Shown: piece by piece, positions 1-10,243 of the stretch
Position numbering within the stretch: position 1 is the stretch's first letter
Layout: each line of letters starts with the position of its first letter
Origin: Burkholderia plantarii
GTDB taxonomy: Bacteria; Pseudomonadota; Gammaproteobacteria; Burkholderiales; Burkholderiaceae
DNA length: 64,000 nt
Reading direction: 5' to 3'
Assembly: GCF_001411805.1 (NCBI RefSeq)
Contig: NZ_CP007213.1
Location: forward strand, 2,790,001 to 2,854,000
Notes under the pieces: model-generated
Database searches by the model: none
Told to the model about the DNA's origin: nothing
The model's input: only the letters and a program-made list of their open reading frames with translations
Program-made: the position numbers and the translations under genes

Positions 1-1720
1 TCGCCTCGGTCATCTCGCGCTTGGCCTGGCGCGCCTTCAGTTCGCCGGCCGCCATCTGGCGGTTGGTTTCCTTCAGGTCCTTCAGCGGCAGCACCACGCG
101 CGCCTGCAGATCGAGCAGGCGTTGCTGCTGTTCATGGATCGCCGGGATGTTGCGCACCAGGATCGCGCTGTACGAATGGCTTTCCGACGCGACCTTCTCG
201 GCCCACGTGAGATCGGTCTCGCTGCCCGGGAAACGCGCGATGAATTCCGAGCGCGGCATGCCGCACTTGTCGACGACGATGTGCAGGATCTGGCGCTCGA
301 CCTGACGCACCTCGTCCACCTGCGCACGCAGCGTGTCGCACAGGCGCTCGACGGTACGCGCGGTGAAGCGGATCGACATCAGTTCGTTCTGGATCGTTTC
401 CTGCGCCTTCAGGTAGGACTTCGACTTGTAGCCCTCCTTCTCGAACGCGCGGCGCATCTTGTCGAACCACTCGCTGATCATCGCGAACTTCTCGAGCGAG
501 GCACGCTTGAGCGCCTCGAGCTGGGCGGCGTTGGCGGTCGCCTGGGCGGCGCCGTCGTCGTCTTCCGCTTCCTCGTCCTCGCTCGCTTCCTCTTCGTCCT
601 CGTCGGCTTCCTCGGCCTCTTCCGCTTCCTTCGCGTTGAAACCGTCGGTGTCCTCCGCGTTCGGATCGAGCAGGCCGTCGACGAGCTCGTCGACGCGGAT
701 CTCGTCGTTGGCGACGCGCTCGGCCATCGCGAGGATGTCGGCGATCGTGGTCGGGCACGCGGAAATCGCCATCACCATGTGGCGCAGGCCGTCCTCGATA
801 CGCTTCGCGATCTCGATTTCGCCCTCGCGCGTGAGCAGCTCGACCGTGCCCATCTCGCGCATGTACATCCGCACCGGGTCGGTCGTGCGGCCGAACTCGG
901 AGTCGACGGTCGACAGCGCGACTTCCGCCTCTTCCTCGACCTCGTCGTCCGACGACGCGGCGGGCGCGTTGTCGTTCAGCAGCAGCGTTTCCGCGTCGGG
1001 CGCCTGCTCGTACACCGCCACGCCCATGTCGTTGAACGTACCGATGATGCCTTCCAGCGCTTCCGTTTCCGTGAAGTTGTCGGGCAGATGGTCGTTGATT
1101 TCGGCATAGGTCAGGAAGCCGCGCTCCTTGCCCAGCTTGATGAGCGCGCGCAGCTTCACGCGCCGCTCCTCGAGCTCCTCGGCCGTGCCGGGCTGGCTCG
1201 TCGCGAACGCTTCCTTCAGCAGCAGCTTTTCCTTCGCGCGGCGGTCGCGCGCCTTGGTCGTCTTTTCCTTGCCCGCTGCAGCGGCCGTCGGCTGCTCTTC
1301 GCTCTGGGTTGCGTCGTCATCGACGGATACTTCGTTCAGCTTTTTCGTCATGGAGTTCGCCGTACCGGCTAATTCGACTCGCGGCTGCTGGACAACAGCC
1401 TGTTGAACCGTGGATGCTTGAGTAGTGCGTACTGCCGTTTCGTCCGCGGCGGCAGCCGCTGCCCTTGCGCTATTCGCACTGATCCGTCTCGCCGGCGGCC
1501 TTGCCGCCGCACGCGATTCGGATTTCGCGACAGCTCGTGATGCGCGAGCCGTCGGCGCCGGCGCAGCCTTCGCGGTGCCGGCCACGGTGCGTTTCCTGCC
1601 AGCGGGCGACGCGCCGGACACTGACTTGGCGGAAGAAGCAGATCTGGCCTTCGTGACCTTGCCGGTCGGCTCGTCGGAGCCCTTGCCCACTGCTCTTTTC
1701 CCGCTTGTCGTCTTTGCCAT
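1..1720 (-). CDS. rpoD: RNA polymerase primary sigma factor RpoD (C-terminus outside window)
   Basis: This is the housekeeping sigma factor that directs core RNA polymerase to -10/-35 promoters. About 573 residues are visible on the minus strand, and the gene runs off the left edge before regions 2-4. Region 1.1 starts near residue 165 (LIKLGKERGFLTYAEIN), the region 1.2 signature DPVRMYMREMG follows, and then the long acidic non-conserved spacer (EEAEEADEDEEE). The first 123 residues are Ala/Lys/Ser/Arg-rich and low-complexity. They are in frame with the conserved part, and an internal ATG at 1351 (MTKKLNEV) is an alternative start. I chose 1720 because the frame stays open and an extended -10 promoter lies about 50 bases upstream. 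It is last in the rpsU-yqeY-dnaG-rpoD cluster. Confidence 0.95.
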   Translation of the reverse strand, partial: MAKTTSGKRAVGKGSDEPTGKVTKARSASSAKSVSGASPAGRKRTVAGTAKAAPAPTARASRAVAKSESRAAARPPARRISANSARAAAAAADETAVRTTQASTVQQAVVQQPRVELAGTANSMTKKLNEVSVDDDATQSEEQPTAAAAGKEKTTKARDRRAKEKLLLKEAFATSQPGTAEELEERRVKLRALIKLGKERGFLTYAEINDHLPDNFTETEALEGIIGTFNDMGVAVYEQAPDAETLLLNDNAPAASSDDEVEEEAEVALSTVDSEFGRTTDPVRMYMREMGTVELLTREGEIEIAKRIEDGLRHMVMAISACPTTIADILAMAERVANDEIRVDELVDGLLDPNAEDTDGFNAKEAEEAEEADEDEEEASEDEEAEDDDGAAQATANAAQLEALKRASLEKFAMISEWFDKMRRAFEKEGYKSKSYLKAQETIQNELMSIRFTARTVERLCDTLRAQVDEVRQVERQILHIVVDKCGMPRSEFIARFPGSETDLTWAEKVASESHSYSAILVRNIPAIHEQQQRLLDLQARVVLPLKDLKETNRQMAAGELKARQAKREMTEA

Positions 1721-1768
1721 TGCGAATCTCGCCTCTGTGCTTAGAAAACAAACCGCTGAAAACCTTGT

Positions 1769-1777
1769 ATTATAACA
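1769..1777 (-). promoter_or_regulatory. Extended -10 promoter upstream of rpoD
   Basis: Read on the minus strand this is TGTTATAAT, a perfect TATAAT hexamer preceded by the TGn extended element. There is no good -35 at the usual spacing, as expected for an extended -10 promoter. It lies in the dnaG-rpoD gap and would let rpoD be transcribed independently of dnaG. Confidence 0.6.
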
Positions 1778-1829
1778 CGCTGGGGGTAAGCCTCTCCCTT
1801 CCCCCTCTCCCTTTCCATTAATGACTCGT

Positions 1830-3710
1830 TTACAGTCCGAGCCGCGCCTTCATTTCGGTGCGCGCGCGGTTCAGTCCGACGAGCTCGGCCAGTTCCTCCG
1901 GGGATGGCTTCGAGATCCTCGCCAGCTCGTTGCAGCGGTCGTTACAGGCGTCGTAGCGCATCTTCAGCACGGCCGCCTTCAGTTCCTCGCCCGCGATCCG
2001 CTCCCGTTCCCGCACGATTTCCTGCACGTCGCCGCCCTCGGGGGCCTCCGACATCAGGTCACGGACGTTTTCATCATAGTCGAGAATTTCGCGAATGATT
2101 TCGTCGAAGGTTTCCGCGTTCGCCGAACTGCGCAGAACGTCGGGCAACAGCCGGAATTCCGCCGCATCGCCCAGTTCGCGCGCGTGGCCGAGCACCTCGT
2201 CGAACAGTTCCCCATTTCTCGGCAGGCCGCGCAGCGTGCCGACCTCGTCGTCGTCGAGCAGCAGCGCGATGCGCGGATGCATGATCAGGTTGCGCAGCGC
2301 GCGCTTTTCGTGATCGGTCACACGCCGGCGGTCGTTGCGCGCGGGCGCCTGGCGCACCGGCGCGGGAATCCGCGAATCGACGTCGCTCAGGGCCGCCACT
2401 TCCTCGAATGGGATGTCGAGGCGGTCGGCGAACATGTGCATGATCTGCGCGCGCAGCGCGTTCGCGGGCAGCGCCTGCAGCAGCGGCTTCGCGTCGAACA
2501 GCGCCTTGGCGCGCCCTTCCGGCTGGTCGAGTTCCTTGTCGTGGATCGCCTCGTTGAGCAGGAATTGCGACAGCGGCATGGCGCGGCGCACCTGCTCGGA
2601 AAACGCGTCGGCGCCGAACTCGCGCACGTAGCTGTCCGGGTCGTGCTCGGCCGGCAGGAACAGGAAGCGGATCGTCCGGTTGTCGGCCGCGTGCGGCAGG
2701 CAGGCCTCGAGCGCGCGACGCGCGGCGCGGCGGCCGGCCGAATCGCCGTCGAAGCTGAACACCACGGTATCGGTCTGCCGCAGCAGCTTCTGCACGTGGA
2801 TCGGCGTGCAAGCCGTGCCGAGCGTGGCCACCGCGTTCGGGAAGCCGAGCTGCGCGAGCGCGACCACGTCCATGTAGCCTTCCACCACGAGCACGTACTT
2901 GTGCTCGCGGATCGCGAGACGCGCCTCGAACAGCCCGTATAGCTCGCTGCCCTTGTTGAAGAGCGGCGTCTCCGGCGAATTGAGGTATTTCGGCTCGCCG
3001 GAATCGAGCACGCGGCCGCCGAAGCCGATCACGGCGCCCTTCACGTTGCGGATCGGGAACATGATCCGCTCCCGGAACCGGTCGTAGCGGCGCGCGGTGC
3101 CCTGCGCGTCGGTCTTCTCGCTGACGATCACGAGCCCGGCGTCGACCAGTTCCTCGCGCCGGTAGTCCTCGAACGCGCCTTCCAGGTTCTGCCAGCCATC
3201 GGGCGCGTAGCCGAGCCCGAAGCGCAGTGCGATCTCGCCGGTGAGGCCGCGCTTCTTCAAGTATTGGATCGCGTTCGGCGCGCCGCGCAGCTGCTTGCGA
3301 TAGTAGTCGCAGGCGGTCTGCATCACGTCGGTCAGCGCCGTGGTCACCGATTTCGACGCGGCCGGCAGCGGCGCGCCCTCGCCGCCGTAACCGCCACCGC
3401 CTCCGCGCATCGGCGACGGCTCGCGCGGCACGCTCAGCCCGACCGATTGCGCGAGCTGCTCGACGGCCTCGGGGAACGTGAGCCCGGCGTGCTCCATCAG
3501 GAAGCCGATCGCGGTGCCGTGCGCGCCGCAGCCGAAGCAGTGATAGAACTGCTTGGTCGGGCTGACGGTGAACGACGGGCTCTTCTCGTTGTGGAACGGG
3601 CACAGCCCCATGAAGTTGGCACCGCCCTTCTTCAACTGGACGTAACGGCCCACCACGTCGACGATATCGACGCGGTTGAGCAGGTCCTGAAGGAACGAAT
3701 GCGGAATCAT
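1830..3710 (-). CDS. dnaG: DNA primase DnaG
   Basis: It synthesises RNA primers at the replication fork, working with the DnaB helicase. The 626 residues show the full domain order. An N-terminal zinc-ribbon has C37, H40, C58 and C61 (CPFH...CFGC). The central RNA-polymerase/TOPRIM core follows, with VVEGYMDVVAL near residue 270 and the acidic FSFDGDSAGRRAA near 315. The C-terminal part is the helicase-interaction domain. A Gly-rich linker (RGGGGGYGG) separates the zinc and polymerase domains. The length fits the family. The gene lies between yqeY and rpoD on the same strand, the usual macromolecular-synthesis arrangement in this lineage. Confidence 0.97.
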   Translation of the reverse strand: MIPHSFLQDLLNRVDIVDVVGRYVQLKKGGANFMGLCPFHNEKSPSFTVSPTKQFYHCFGCGAHGTAIGFLMEHAGLTFPEAVEQLAQSVGLSVPREPSPMRGGGGGYGGEGAPLPAASKSVTTALTDVMQTACDYYRKQLRGAPNAIQYLKKRGLTGEIALRFGLGYAPDGWQNLEGAFEDYRREELVDAGLVIVSEKTDAQGTARRYDRFRERIMFPIRNVKGAVIGFGGRVLDSGEPKYLNSPETPLFNKGSELYGLFEARLAIREHKYVLVVEGYMDVVALAQLGFPNAVATLGTACTPIHVQKLLRQTDTVVFSFDGDSAGRRAARRALEACLPHAADNRTIRFLFLPAEHDPDSYVREFGADAFSEQVRRAMPLSQFLLNEAIHDKELDQPEGRAKALFDAKPLLQALPANALRAQIMHMFADRLDIPFEEVAALSDVDSRIPAPVRQAPARNDRRRVTDHEKRALRNLIMHPRIALLLDDDEVGTLRGLPRNGELFDEVLGHARELGDAAEFRLLPDVLRSSANAETFDEIIREILDYDENVRDLMSEAPEGGDVQEIVRERERIAGEELKAAVLKMRYDACNDRCNELARISKPSPEELAELVGLNRARTEMKARLGL

Positions 3711-3762
3711 GATGGCGGTATCGGCTGGGCGCGTCGGGCACGGCGCGCGTGCCCGGCCTCGC

Positions 3763-4209
3763 TCACTTGGCGAGCGCCGCCTTGGCGAGCCCGGCCACGG
3801 CCGTCATGTCGGCCTTGCCGGCCAGCCGGGTCTTGAGCGCGGCCATCACGCGGCCCAGGTCCTGCGGGCTGGACGCGCCGAGCTCCACCAACACTTCCTG
3901 CACGGCGTCGGCCACTTCGGCATCGGACAGCTGCGCCGGCATGTAGGCGATCAGCACCGCCATCTCGGCCTGCTCCTGCGCGGCCAGGTCGTCGCGACCG
4001 GCGGCCTGGAACTGCGAGATCGAATCCTTGCGCTGCTTCAGCATCTTGTCGACGATCGACGTCACGCCGGCATCGTCGAGCGTGATGCGCTCGTCGACCT
4101 CGCGCTGCTTGATCGCGGACAGCAGCAGACGGATTGCGCCGAGCCGCAGGCTGTCCTTCGCGCGCATCGCGGTCTTCATGTCTTCGCTGATCTGGTCTTT
4201 CAAACTCAT
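3763..4209 (-). CDS. GatB/YqeY domain protein
   Basis: A 148-residue protein of the YqeY family, related to the C-terminal tRNA-binding domain of the GatB amidotransferase subunit; its cellular role is unsettled. It begins MSLKDQISEDMKTAMRAKD and has the conserved segments LGAIRLLLSAIKQREVD and GRVMAALKTRLAGKADM. I chose 4209 rather than an upstream in-frame ATG (MFFPHPGES) because homologues start at MSLK and the extra residues overlap the region after the rpsU terminator. It sits 52 bases upstream of dnaG, a common association in proteobacteria that suggests co-transcription with the primase gene. Confidence 0.9.
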   Translation of the reverse strand: MSLKDQISEDMKTAMRAKDSLRLGAIRLLLSAIKQREVDERITLDDAGVTSIVDKMLKQRKDSISQFQAAGRDDLAAQEQAEMAVLIAYMPAQLSDAEVADAVQEVLVELGASSPQDLGRVMAALKTRLAGKADMTAVAGLAKAALAK

Positions 4210-4266
4210 GGATTCACCCGGGTGAGGAAAAAACATCGGACGCCGGAATGCCGGACCTCAACACAA

Positions 4267-4297
4267 AAACCCGCTTGAGAGTGTCTCAAGCGGGTTT
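4267..4297 (-). terminator. Intrinsic terminator downstream of rpsU
   Basis: A perfect 14-bp inverted repeat (4267-4280 with 4284-4297) encloses a 3-base loop. On the minus strand it ends in GGGTTTTTG, giving a U-tract. It separates rpsU from yqeY, so yqeY-dnaG probably also has its own promoter or depends on read-through. Confidence 0.8.
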
Positions 4298-4393
4298 GCT
4301 CGAATCCGGCATCAACAGCCCGCAGGATGGGACCACCGGCGCGCCGCCCGGCCAGCCCGGCGACGCTTCGATATACGGTGACTCGCGCCGCTC

Positions 4394-4606
4394 TCAGTAG
4401 AGCTTCTTCGGCAGCGTCTGGCTGCGAATGCGCTTGTAGTGACGCTTCACGGCGGCCGCTTTCTTGCGCTTGCGCTCGGCCGTGGGTTTCTCGTAAAACT
4501 CGCGAGCGCGAAGCTCGGTCAACAAGCCGTTCTTCTCGATCGTGCGCTTGAAGCGGCGCATCGCGACTTCAAAAGGCTCGTTTTCTTTAACGCGAATGAT
4601 CGTCAT
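4394..4606 (-). CDS. rpsU: 30S ribosomal protein S21
   Basis: A 70-residue small-subunit protein needed for efficient mRNA engagement. The sequence begins [21 protein letters not shown] and ends [13 protein letters not shown], both typical of bS21, and it is very rich in Lys and Arg. It heads the rpsU-(yqeY)-dnaG-rpoD cluster on the minus strand and is followed by a strong terminator. This is the usual place for attenuation of the downstream replication and transcription genes. Confidence 0.97.
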
Positions 4607-4683
4607 GACCCGTCACAGAAAAAGGAGTTCACGGAGAAAGGATTCGGAGTATAGCAGACAGGTTGCACAAATGCACTATCCCG

Positions 4684-5901
4684 TCAAGCACTTCTCGCCA
4701 GCTCCGCGGCGGCCTGTCCGGCGGCCACGCCCGAGGCCCAGGCCCACTGGAAGTTGTAGCCGCCGAGCCAGCCCGTCACGTCGACCGATTCGCCGATGAA
4801 GAACAGGCCGGGCACCCGCGCGCTCATCATCGTCGCCGACGACAGCTCGCGCGTGTCGACGCCGCCCTTCGTCACCTCGGCCTTGCGGTAGCCCTCGGTG
4901 CCGTCGGGCACCAGCGTCCAGCGCGACAGCGCCGCGCCGACCTGGCGCAGCGCCTTGTCCGGCAGGTCGGCGAGCCGCGCGTCGGGGGCGATCCGCTGCG
5001 TCTCGAGCCAGACCTGGGCGAGCCGCGCGGGCACCCATTCGGACAGCAGCGCGCCGATCTGCCGCCTGGAGCCCGACTTGGCCTCGAGCAGCGCGGCGGT
5101 GGCGTCCTCGCGCGGCAGCAGGTCGATGTGGATCGGCTCGCCGGGGCGCCAGTAGCTCGAGATCTGCAGGATGCCGGGGCCGGACAGGCCGCGGTGCGTG
5201 AGCAGCAGGTCCTCGACGAACTCGCCGCCGTCCTTCCTGCCGCCGGTCGCCACGCGCACCTCCAGCGACACGCCCGACAGCACCGCAAACGGCGCCCAGT
5301 CGGCCGCCGCGAAGGTCAGCGGCACCAGCGCCGGGCGCGTGTCGATGAGCTTGTGGCCGAACTGCTTGGCGAGCCGGTAGGCGAAATCGGTCGCGCCGAT
5401 CTTCGGGATCGAGAGCCCGCCGGTGGCGACGATCAGCGCCTTCGCGCCGATCGCGCCAGCGTTCGTGTCGAGCGTGAAACCGGCGCCCTCGGCGTGACGC
5501 ACCGCCTCCACGGCCACCGGCCGCCGCCAGGCGACGCGGCCGGCGTCGCACTCGGACTTCAGCACGTCGATGATACCGTCGCTGAGCTGGTCGCAGAACA
5601 GCTGGCCCTTGTGCTTCTCGTGCCAGCTGATGCGATGCCGCGTCAGCAGCGCGAGGAAATCGCGCGGCGTATAGCGCGCCAGCGCCGAGCGGCAGAAGCG
5701 CGGATTCTGCGAGAGATAGTTGTCGGGGCCGGCGTTCAGGTTCGTGAAGTTGCAGCGGCCGCCGCCCGAGATCCGGATCTTTTCCGCCAGCCGCGGCGAA
5801 TGATCGATCAGCACCACCCGGCGCCCGAGTTGTCCGGCCACGGCCGCGCTCATCATGCCGGCCGCGCCCGCGCCGATCACGGCGATATCGAAATTTTCCA
5901 T
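4684..5901 (-). CDS. HI0933/YhiN-type NAD(P)/FAD-dependent oxidoreductase
   Basis: A 405-residue flavoprotein of the BaiN/HI0933 family. The N-terminus has a Rossmann FAD motif ([19 protein letters not shown]), then the family signature [14 protein letters not shown] near residue 45. The C-terminus has the second FAD contact, typified by [19 protein letters not shown], with QWAWASG near the end. The start at 5901 ([10 protein letters not shown]) places the dinucleotide fold at residue 5; the open frame upstream is low-complexity and was rejected. Members have been proposed to act as reductases or in RNA-related chemistry, but the substrate here is unknown. It diverges from tsaD. Confidence 0.88.
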   Translation of the reverse strand: MENFDIAVIGAGAAGMMSAAVAGQLGRRVVLIDHSPRLAEKIRISGGGRCNFTNLNAGPDNYLSQNPRFCRSALARYTPRDFLALLTRHRISWHEKHKGQLFCDQLSDGIIDVLKSECDAGRVAWRRPVAVEAVRHAEGAGFTLDTNAGAIGAKALIVATGGLSIPKIGATDFAYRLAKQFGHKLIDTRPALVPLTFAAADWAPFAVLSGVSLEVRVATGGRKDGGEFVEDLLLTHRGLSGPGILQISSYWRPGEPIHIDLLPREDATAALLEAKSGSRRQIGALLSEWVPARLAQVWLETQRIAPDARLADLPDKALRQVGAALSRWTLVPDGTEGYRKAEVTKGGVDTRELSSATMMSARVPGLFFIGESVDVTGWLGGYNFQWAWASGVAAGQAAAELARSA

Positions 5902-6098
5902 GGCGCGGATTGTAACCGCCCTCACCACCATCACCGGCCGGCCGCGGACGGCCGGCGCCTCGTGTCCGTGGCCGGCATCGGCCGCCGAGACCGATCGGGA
6001 ACGGCACTCACGGCCGACGACCACTTTTCGGCCCGGCATTGCCGCCGCCCGGCCGGCACGCCGGCCATGCGCGCCCTGGGCGCCGAACCGGGACGCGC

Positions 6099-6107
6099 TG
6101 GTATACT
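6099..6107 (+). promoter_or_regulatory. Extended -10 promoter for tsaD
   Basis: TGGTATACT reads as a TGn extended element directly before a TATACT hexamer, 48 bases upstream of the tsaD start. No matching -35 is present. The position is right for a short leader. Confidence 0.5.
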
Positions 6108-6154
6108 GCCCGGTTGCCATTGCCTATCCGGCCACCCGGCCGCTCCACCGAACC

Positions 6155-7195
6155 ATGCTTGTCCTCGGCATCGAAAGCTCGTGCGACGAAACCGGCCTCG
6201 CGCTCTATGACACCGGGCGCGGCCTCGTCTCGCACGCGCTCCACTCGCAGATCGCGATGCACCGCGAATACGGCGGCGTCGTGCCCGAACTCGCCTCGCG
6301 CGACCACATCCGCCGCGCGCTGCCGCTGCTCGAGCAGGTGTTCGCCGAGGGCGGCGCGCGGCGCGAGGACATCGACGCGATCGCGTTCACGCAAGGCCCG
6401 GGCCTCGCGGGGGCGCTGCTGGTCGGCGCGAGCATCGCGAACGCGCTGGCGATGGCCTGGGACAAGCCCACCATCGGCATCCACCATCTCGAGGGGCATC
6501 TGCTCTCGCCGTTGCTGGTGGAGTCGCCGCCGCCGTTCCCGTTCGTCGCGCTGCTGGTCTCGGGCGGCCACACGCAGTTGATGCGCGTGACCGACGTGGG
6601 CGTCTACGAGACGCTCGGCGAGACGCTCGACGACGCAGCCGGCGAGGCATTCGACAAGACCGCCAAGCTGATCGGCCTCGGCTATCCGGGCGGCCCGGAA
6701 GTCTCGAAGCTGGCCGAACGCGGCATCCCGGGGGCGGTCGCGCTGCCGCGGCCGATGCTGCATTCGGGCGATCTCGACTTCAGCTTCAGCGGCCTGAAGA
6801 CGGCCGTGCTCACGCAGATGAAGAAGATCGAGGCGAGCGGCGCGACAGGCGAGGCGCTCGACGCGGCGAAGGCCGACCTGGCGCGCGGCTTCGTCGACGC
6901 GGCCGTCGACGTGCTGGTCGCCAAGTCGCTCGCGGCGCTGAAGCAGGCGAAGCTGAAGCGCCTGGTGGTGGCGGGCGGCGTCGGCGCGAACCGGCAGCTG
7001 CGCGCGGCGCTGTCGGCGGCCGCAAAGAAACGCGGCTTCGAGGTCCACTACCCCGATCTCGCGCTCTGCACCGACAACGGCGCGATGATCGCGCTGGCCG
7101 GCGCGCTGCGCCTCGCGCGCTGGCCCGGGCAGGCGAATCGCGACTACGCGTTCACCGTGAAGCCGCGCTGGGACCTGACCTCGCTCGCGCGCTGA
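6155..7195 (+). CDS. tsaD: tRNA N6-adenosine threonylcarbamoyltransferase TsaD
   Basis: The catalytic subunit that transfers threonylcarbamoyl to A37 of ANN-decoding tRNAs, acting with TsaB, TsaE and TsaC. The 346 residues begin [14 protein letters not shown], the ASKHA-fold signature. The metal-binding HxxxH is visible as HHLEGH, and [15 protein letters not shown] and [13 protein letters not shown] give the nucleotide-binding parts. An in-frame extension upstream was rejected because homologues start at MLVLGIE and a promoter sits just before it. Length is normal for the family. It converges with folE2 across a bidirectional terminator. Confidence 0.97.
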   Translation: MLVLGIESSCDETGLALYDTGRGLVSHALHSQIAMHREYGGVVPELASRDHIRRALPLLEQVFAEGGARREDIDAIAFTQGPGLAGALLVGASIANALAMAWDKPTIGIHHLEGHLLSPLLVESPPPFPFVALLVSGGHTQLMRVTDVGVYETLGETLDDAAGEAFDKTAKLIGLGYPGGPEVSKLAERGIPGAVALPRPMLHSGDLDFSFSGLKTAVLTQMKKIEASGATGEALDAAKADLARGFVDAAVDVLVAKSLAALKQAKLKRLVVAGGVGANRQLRAALSAAAKKRGFEVHYPDLALCTDNGAMIALAGALRLARWPGQANRDYAFTVKPRWDLTSLAR

Positions 7196-7227
7196 ACGGC
7201 ACGAACGCCAGCGCCCCAAAAAAACAG

Positions 7228-7251
7228 AACCCCTCGTCACGACGAGGGGTT
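7228..7251. terminator. Bidirectional terminator between tsaD and folE2
   Basis: An 11-bp stem (7228-7238 with 7241-7251) is flanked by an A-run on the left and a T-run on the right. It can therefore end transcription of tsaD from one side and folE2 from the other. Confidence 0.85.
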
Positions 7252-7292
7252 TTTCGTTTCGGCACACCGCGGAGGCGGCGGCATGCATCGCG

Positions 7293-8099
7293 TCAGGCAA
7301 TCCGCTTGTCGCGCTCGATCAGCGCGTAGGCGCTGTGGTTGTGGATCGACTCGAAGTTCTCGGCCTCCAGCACGTAGGCGGCGATCCGCTCGTCCGCGTC
7401 GAGCCGCTGCGCGACGTCACGCACCAGATCCTCGACGAACTTCGGGTTCTCGTAGGCACGCTCGGTGACGAACTTCTCGTCGGGGCGCTTGAGCAGCCCC
7501 CACAGCTCGCACGATGCCTCTTCCTCGGCGATCCGGATCAGGTCCTCGGCCGGCACGTCGGCGTTCAGTTCGGCGTCGATCGTCACGTGCGAGCGCTGAT
7601 TGTGCGCGCCGTACTGCGAGATCTTCTTCGAACACGGGCACAGGCTCGTGACCGGTACGAGCACTTTCAGGAACAGCCGCGTGACGCCGTCGCGAACGTC
7701 GCCCGCCAGCGTCACCTGATAGTCGAGCAGGCTCTTCACGCCCGACACGGGCGCCGTCTTGCGCACGAAATACGGAAATGACACCTCGATACGGCCGGCC
7801 CGCGCCTCGAGCCTGACGAGCATCGACGCGAGCAGGCCGCGAAACACCCCGGCTGTCAGCGGCTGATCGTTTTCCTCGAGCAGCGCCACGAAGCGAGACA
7901 TGTGCGTGCCCTTCTGGTCGGCCGGCAGATGCACGTCGAGGTTCCACGTCCCGACGCTCGGCTGAATCTCGCCGGCGGCGCCGCGCACGGTCAGCGGATG
8001 CCGCACCGCCTTCACGCCGACGCGCTGAATCGGGATCTGCCGCGTGTCGACGGTGCTCTGCACGTCGGGCATCGCGAAGCCGGGGTTCATCTGGTTCAT
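7293..8099 (-). CDS. folE2: GTP cyclohydrolase FolE2 (type IB)
   Basis: Converts GTP to dihydroneopterin triphosphate, the first step of folate synthesis, with relaxed metal use compared with FolE. The 268 residues contain the family motif KGTHMSRF near residue 87, the conserved Cys segment [23 protein letters not shown], and a C-terminal [16 protein letters not shown]. In other bacteria folE2 is often zinc-regulated; I saw no clear Zur site here. It lies between tsaD (convergent) and dxs (same strand), with a hairpin between it and dxs. Confidence 0.95.
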   Translation of the reverse strand: MNQMNPGFAMPDVQSTVDTRQIPIQRVGVKAVRHPLTVRGAAGEIQPSVGTWNLDVHLPADQKGTHMSRFVALLEENDQPLTAGVFRGLLASMLVRLEARAGRIEVSFPYFVRKTAPVSGVKSLLDYQVTLAGDVRDGVTRLFLKVLVPVTSLCPCSKKISQYGAHNQRSHVTIDAELNADVPAEDLIRIAEEEASCELWGLLKRPDEKFVTERAYENPKFVEDLVRDVAQRLDADERIAAYVLEAENFESIHNHSAYALIERDKRIA

Positions 8100-8176
8100 T
8101 GGATTCGATCCTTGTTATTGCGTCGCGCGCCGGAGCCAACGCGCGCCATCACATGAAAACGGTACGCCGGAAATGC

Positions 8177-8200
8177 AACATGGGCCCGCAGGCCCATGTT
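8177..8200. terminator. Hairpin between dxs and folE2
   Basis: A perfect 10-bp inverted repeat (8177-8186 with 8191-8200) and a 4-base loop lie in the dxs-folE2 gap. The U-tract on the minus strand is weak, so it may be a poor terminator for dxs or a leader structure for folE2. Confidence 0.45.
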
Positions 8201-8253
8201 TTCCGTTCCGGATGCGACGGAGGGGCCGCCGAGCGGCCCTGCCATCCGTTGCG

Positions 8254-10158
8254 TCAGGCCACCCGCTTCGCCTGCTTGGCGAGCTCGGCGGACTGGCTCA
8301 GGAAGCGCTCGCGAATTGATTTCGCGATGCCCGCCGCATCGAGGCCGCACAGCGACAGCAGCTTGGCCGGGTCGCCGTGATCGATGAAGCGATCGGGCAG
8401 GCCCAATTGTAGTACGGGCCGGATAACCCCACTTTCCATCAGGGCTTCCACGCAGGCCGAACCGGCCCCGCCCTGCACGCAGCCTTCCTCGACCGTCACG
8501 AGGTAGTCGTGCGTCTCGGCGAGTTCGCGGATCAGCTCCGCGTCCACCGGCTTCACGAAGCGCATGTTGGCCACGGTGGCGTCGAGCTCCTCGGCCGCCG
8601 CGAGCGACGGCGCGACCATCGTGCCGAACGCGAGGATCGCCACGCGCTTGCCCTCGGGCTGCGCCGAGCGGCGGCGCACTTCGCCCTTGCCGACCGGCAG
8701 CGCCGTCATCGCCTTCACGGTCGGCACGCCGGCGCCGGCGCCGCGCGGATAGCGCACGGCCGTCGGGTTCGGCTGCTGCACCGCCGTGTAGAGCATCTGG
8801 CGGCATTCGTCCTCGTCCGACGCGGCCATCACCGTCATGTTCGGGATGCAGCGCAGGAACGCGAGATCGTAGGCGCCCGCATGCGTCGCGCCGTCGGCAC
8901 CGACCAGGCCGGCGCGGTCGATCGCGAACACCACCGGCAGGTTCTGCAGCGCAACGTCATGGATCAGCTGGTCGTAGGCGCGCTGCAGGAACGTCGAGTA
9001 GATCGCCACCACCGGCTTGAGGCCTTCGGTCGCGAGGCCGCCCGCGAACGTCACGGCGTGCTGTTCGGCGATGCCGACGTCGTAGTAACGGTCGGGGAAG
9101 CGCTTCTCGAACTCGACCATGCCCGAACCCTCGCGCATCGCCGGCGTGATACCGACCACGCGCGCGTCGAGCTCGGCCATGTCGCAGAGCCACTCGCCAA
9201 ACACCTGCGTGTAGGTCTTCTTGGCGGGCGTCGCCGACGGCTTGATGCCTTCGGCCGGATTGAACTTGCCCGGGCCGTGGTAGAGCACCGGATCGGCCTC
9301 GGCGAGCTTGTAGCCCTGGCCTTTCTTGGTGACCACGTGCAGGAACTGCGGGCCGCGCAGTTCCTTGATGTTCTGCAGCGTCGGGATCAGCGAATCGAGG
9401 TCGTGTCCGTCGATCGGGCCGATGTAGTTGAAGCCGAATTCCTCGAACAGCGTGGCCGGCACGACCATGCCCTTCGCGTGCTCCTCGAGCTTGCGCGCGA
9501 GTTCGAGCACGGGCGGCGCGACGCTCAGCACCTTCTCCACGCCGGCACGCGCGGCCGCATAGAAACGGCCCGACATAAGGCGCGCGAGATGGCGGTTCAG
9601 CGCGCCGACCGGCGGCGAGATCGACATGTCGTTGTCGTTGAGGATCACGAGCAGCTTCGCGTCCTCCGACACGCCGGCGTTGTTCATCGCCTCGAACGCC
9701 ATGCCGGCCGTCATCGCGCCGTCGCCGATCACGGCGATCGAGAAGCGGTCGTCGCCATTCAGCTGGCTGCCGATCGCCATGCCGAGCGCGGCCGAGATCG
9801 AGGTACTCGAGTGCGCGGTGCCGAAGGTGTCGTAGACCGACTCCGAGCGGCGCGGGAAGCCCGAGATGCCGTCGAACTGGCGCAGCGTGTCCATCTGGTC
9901 ACGGCGGCCGGTCAGGATCTTGTGCGGATAAGTCTGGTGACCGACATCCCACACGATGCGATCGTTCGGCGTGTTGAACACGTAGTGCAGCGCCAGCGTC
10001 AGTTCGACGGTGCCGAGGTTGGACGACAAATGGCCGCCCGTCTTCGACACGCTGTCGAGCACGAACGCGCGCAGCTCGTCGGCGAGCGGTTGCAGTTGGC
10101 GGCGATCGAGGCGGCGCAGGTCCGCCGGATCGTCGATGGTTTTCAGCAGGTCGTACAT
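8254..10158 (-). CDS. dxs: 1-deoxy-D-xylulose-5-phosphate synthase
   Basis: A thiamine-diphosphate enzyme that condenses pyruvate and glyceraldehyde 3-phosphate, the entry step of the MEP isoprenoid route. The 634 residues show GGHLSSNLG near residue 40, [12 protein letters not shown], and the ThDP motif beginning [18 protein letters not shown] and ending NDNDMSI. The transketolase-type middle domain has [16 protein letters not shown]. The start at 10158 ([11 protein letters not shown]) matches the family. It is downstream of ispA on the same strand, so the two enzymes supply and use the same C5 units, and an ispA-dxs operon is likely. Confidence 0.97.
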   Translation of the reverse strand: MYDLLKTIDDPADLRRLDRRQLQPLADELRAFVLDSVSKTGGHLSSNLGTVELTLALHYVFNTPNDRIVWDVGHQTYPHKILTGRRDQMDTLRQFDGISGFPRRSESVYDTFGTAHSSTSISAALGMAIGSQLNGDDRFSIAVIGDGAMTAGMAFEAMNNAGVSEDAKLLVILNDNDMSISPPVGALNRHLARLMSGRFYAAARAGVEKVLSVAPPVLELARKLEEHAKGMVVPATLFEEFGFNYIGPIDGHDLDSLIPTLQNIKELRGPQFLHVVTKKGQGYKLAEADPVLYHGPGKFNPAEGIKPSATPAKKTYTQVFGEWLCDMAELDARVVGITPAMREGSGMVEFEKRFPDRYYDVGIAEQHAVTFAGGLATEGLKPVVAIYSTFLQRAYDQLIHDVALQNLPVVFAIDRAGLVGADGATHAGAYDLAFLRCIPNMTVMAASDEDECRQMLYTAVQQPNPTAVRYPRGAGAGVPTVKAMTALPVGKGEVRRRSAQPEGKRVAILAFGTMVAPSLAAAEELDATVANMRFVKPVDAELIRELAETHDYLVTVEEGCVQGGAGSACVEALMESGVIRPVLQLGLPDRFIDHGDPAKLLSLCGLDAAGIAKSIRERFLSQSAELAKQAKRVA

Positions 10159-10243
10159 CGTCGTTCCATTGTAGGAAATCAAACGCGCCCGCACTCCTTC
10201 GCGCGCCTTCTTGCAAGGCCAGGCGCGGCGGCGGGCTTTCGCG

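Noticed and set aside
122..3836. Long open frames antisense to rpoD and dnaG (for example 122-1372 and 1821-2942, plus strand)
   Set aside because: His/Arg/Leu-rich translations typical of the complementary strand of GC-rich genes; the minus strand encodes recognisable RpoD and DnaG.
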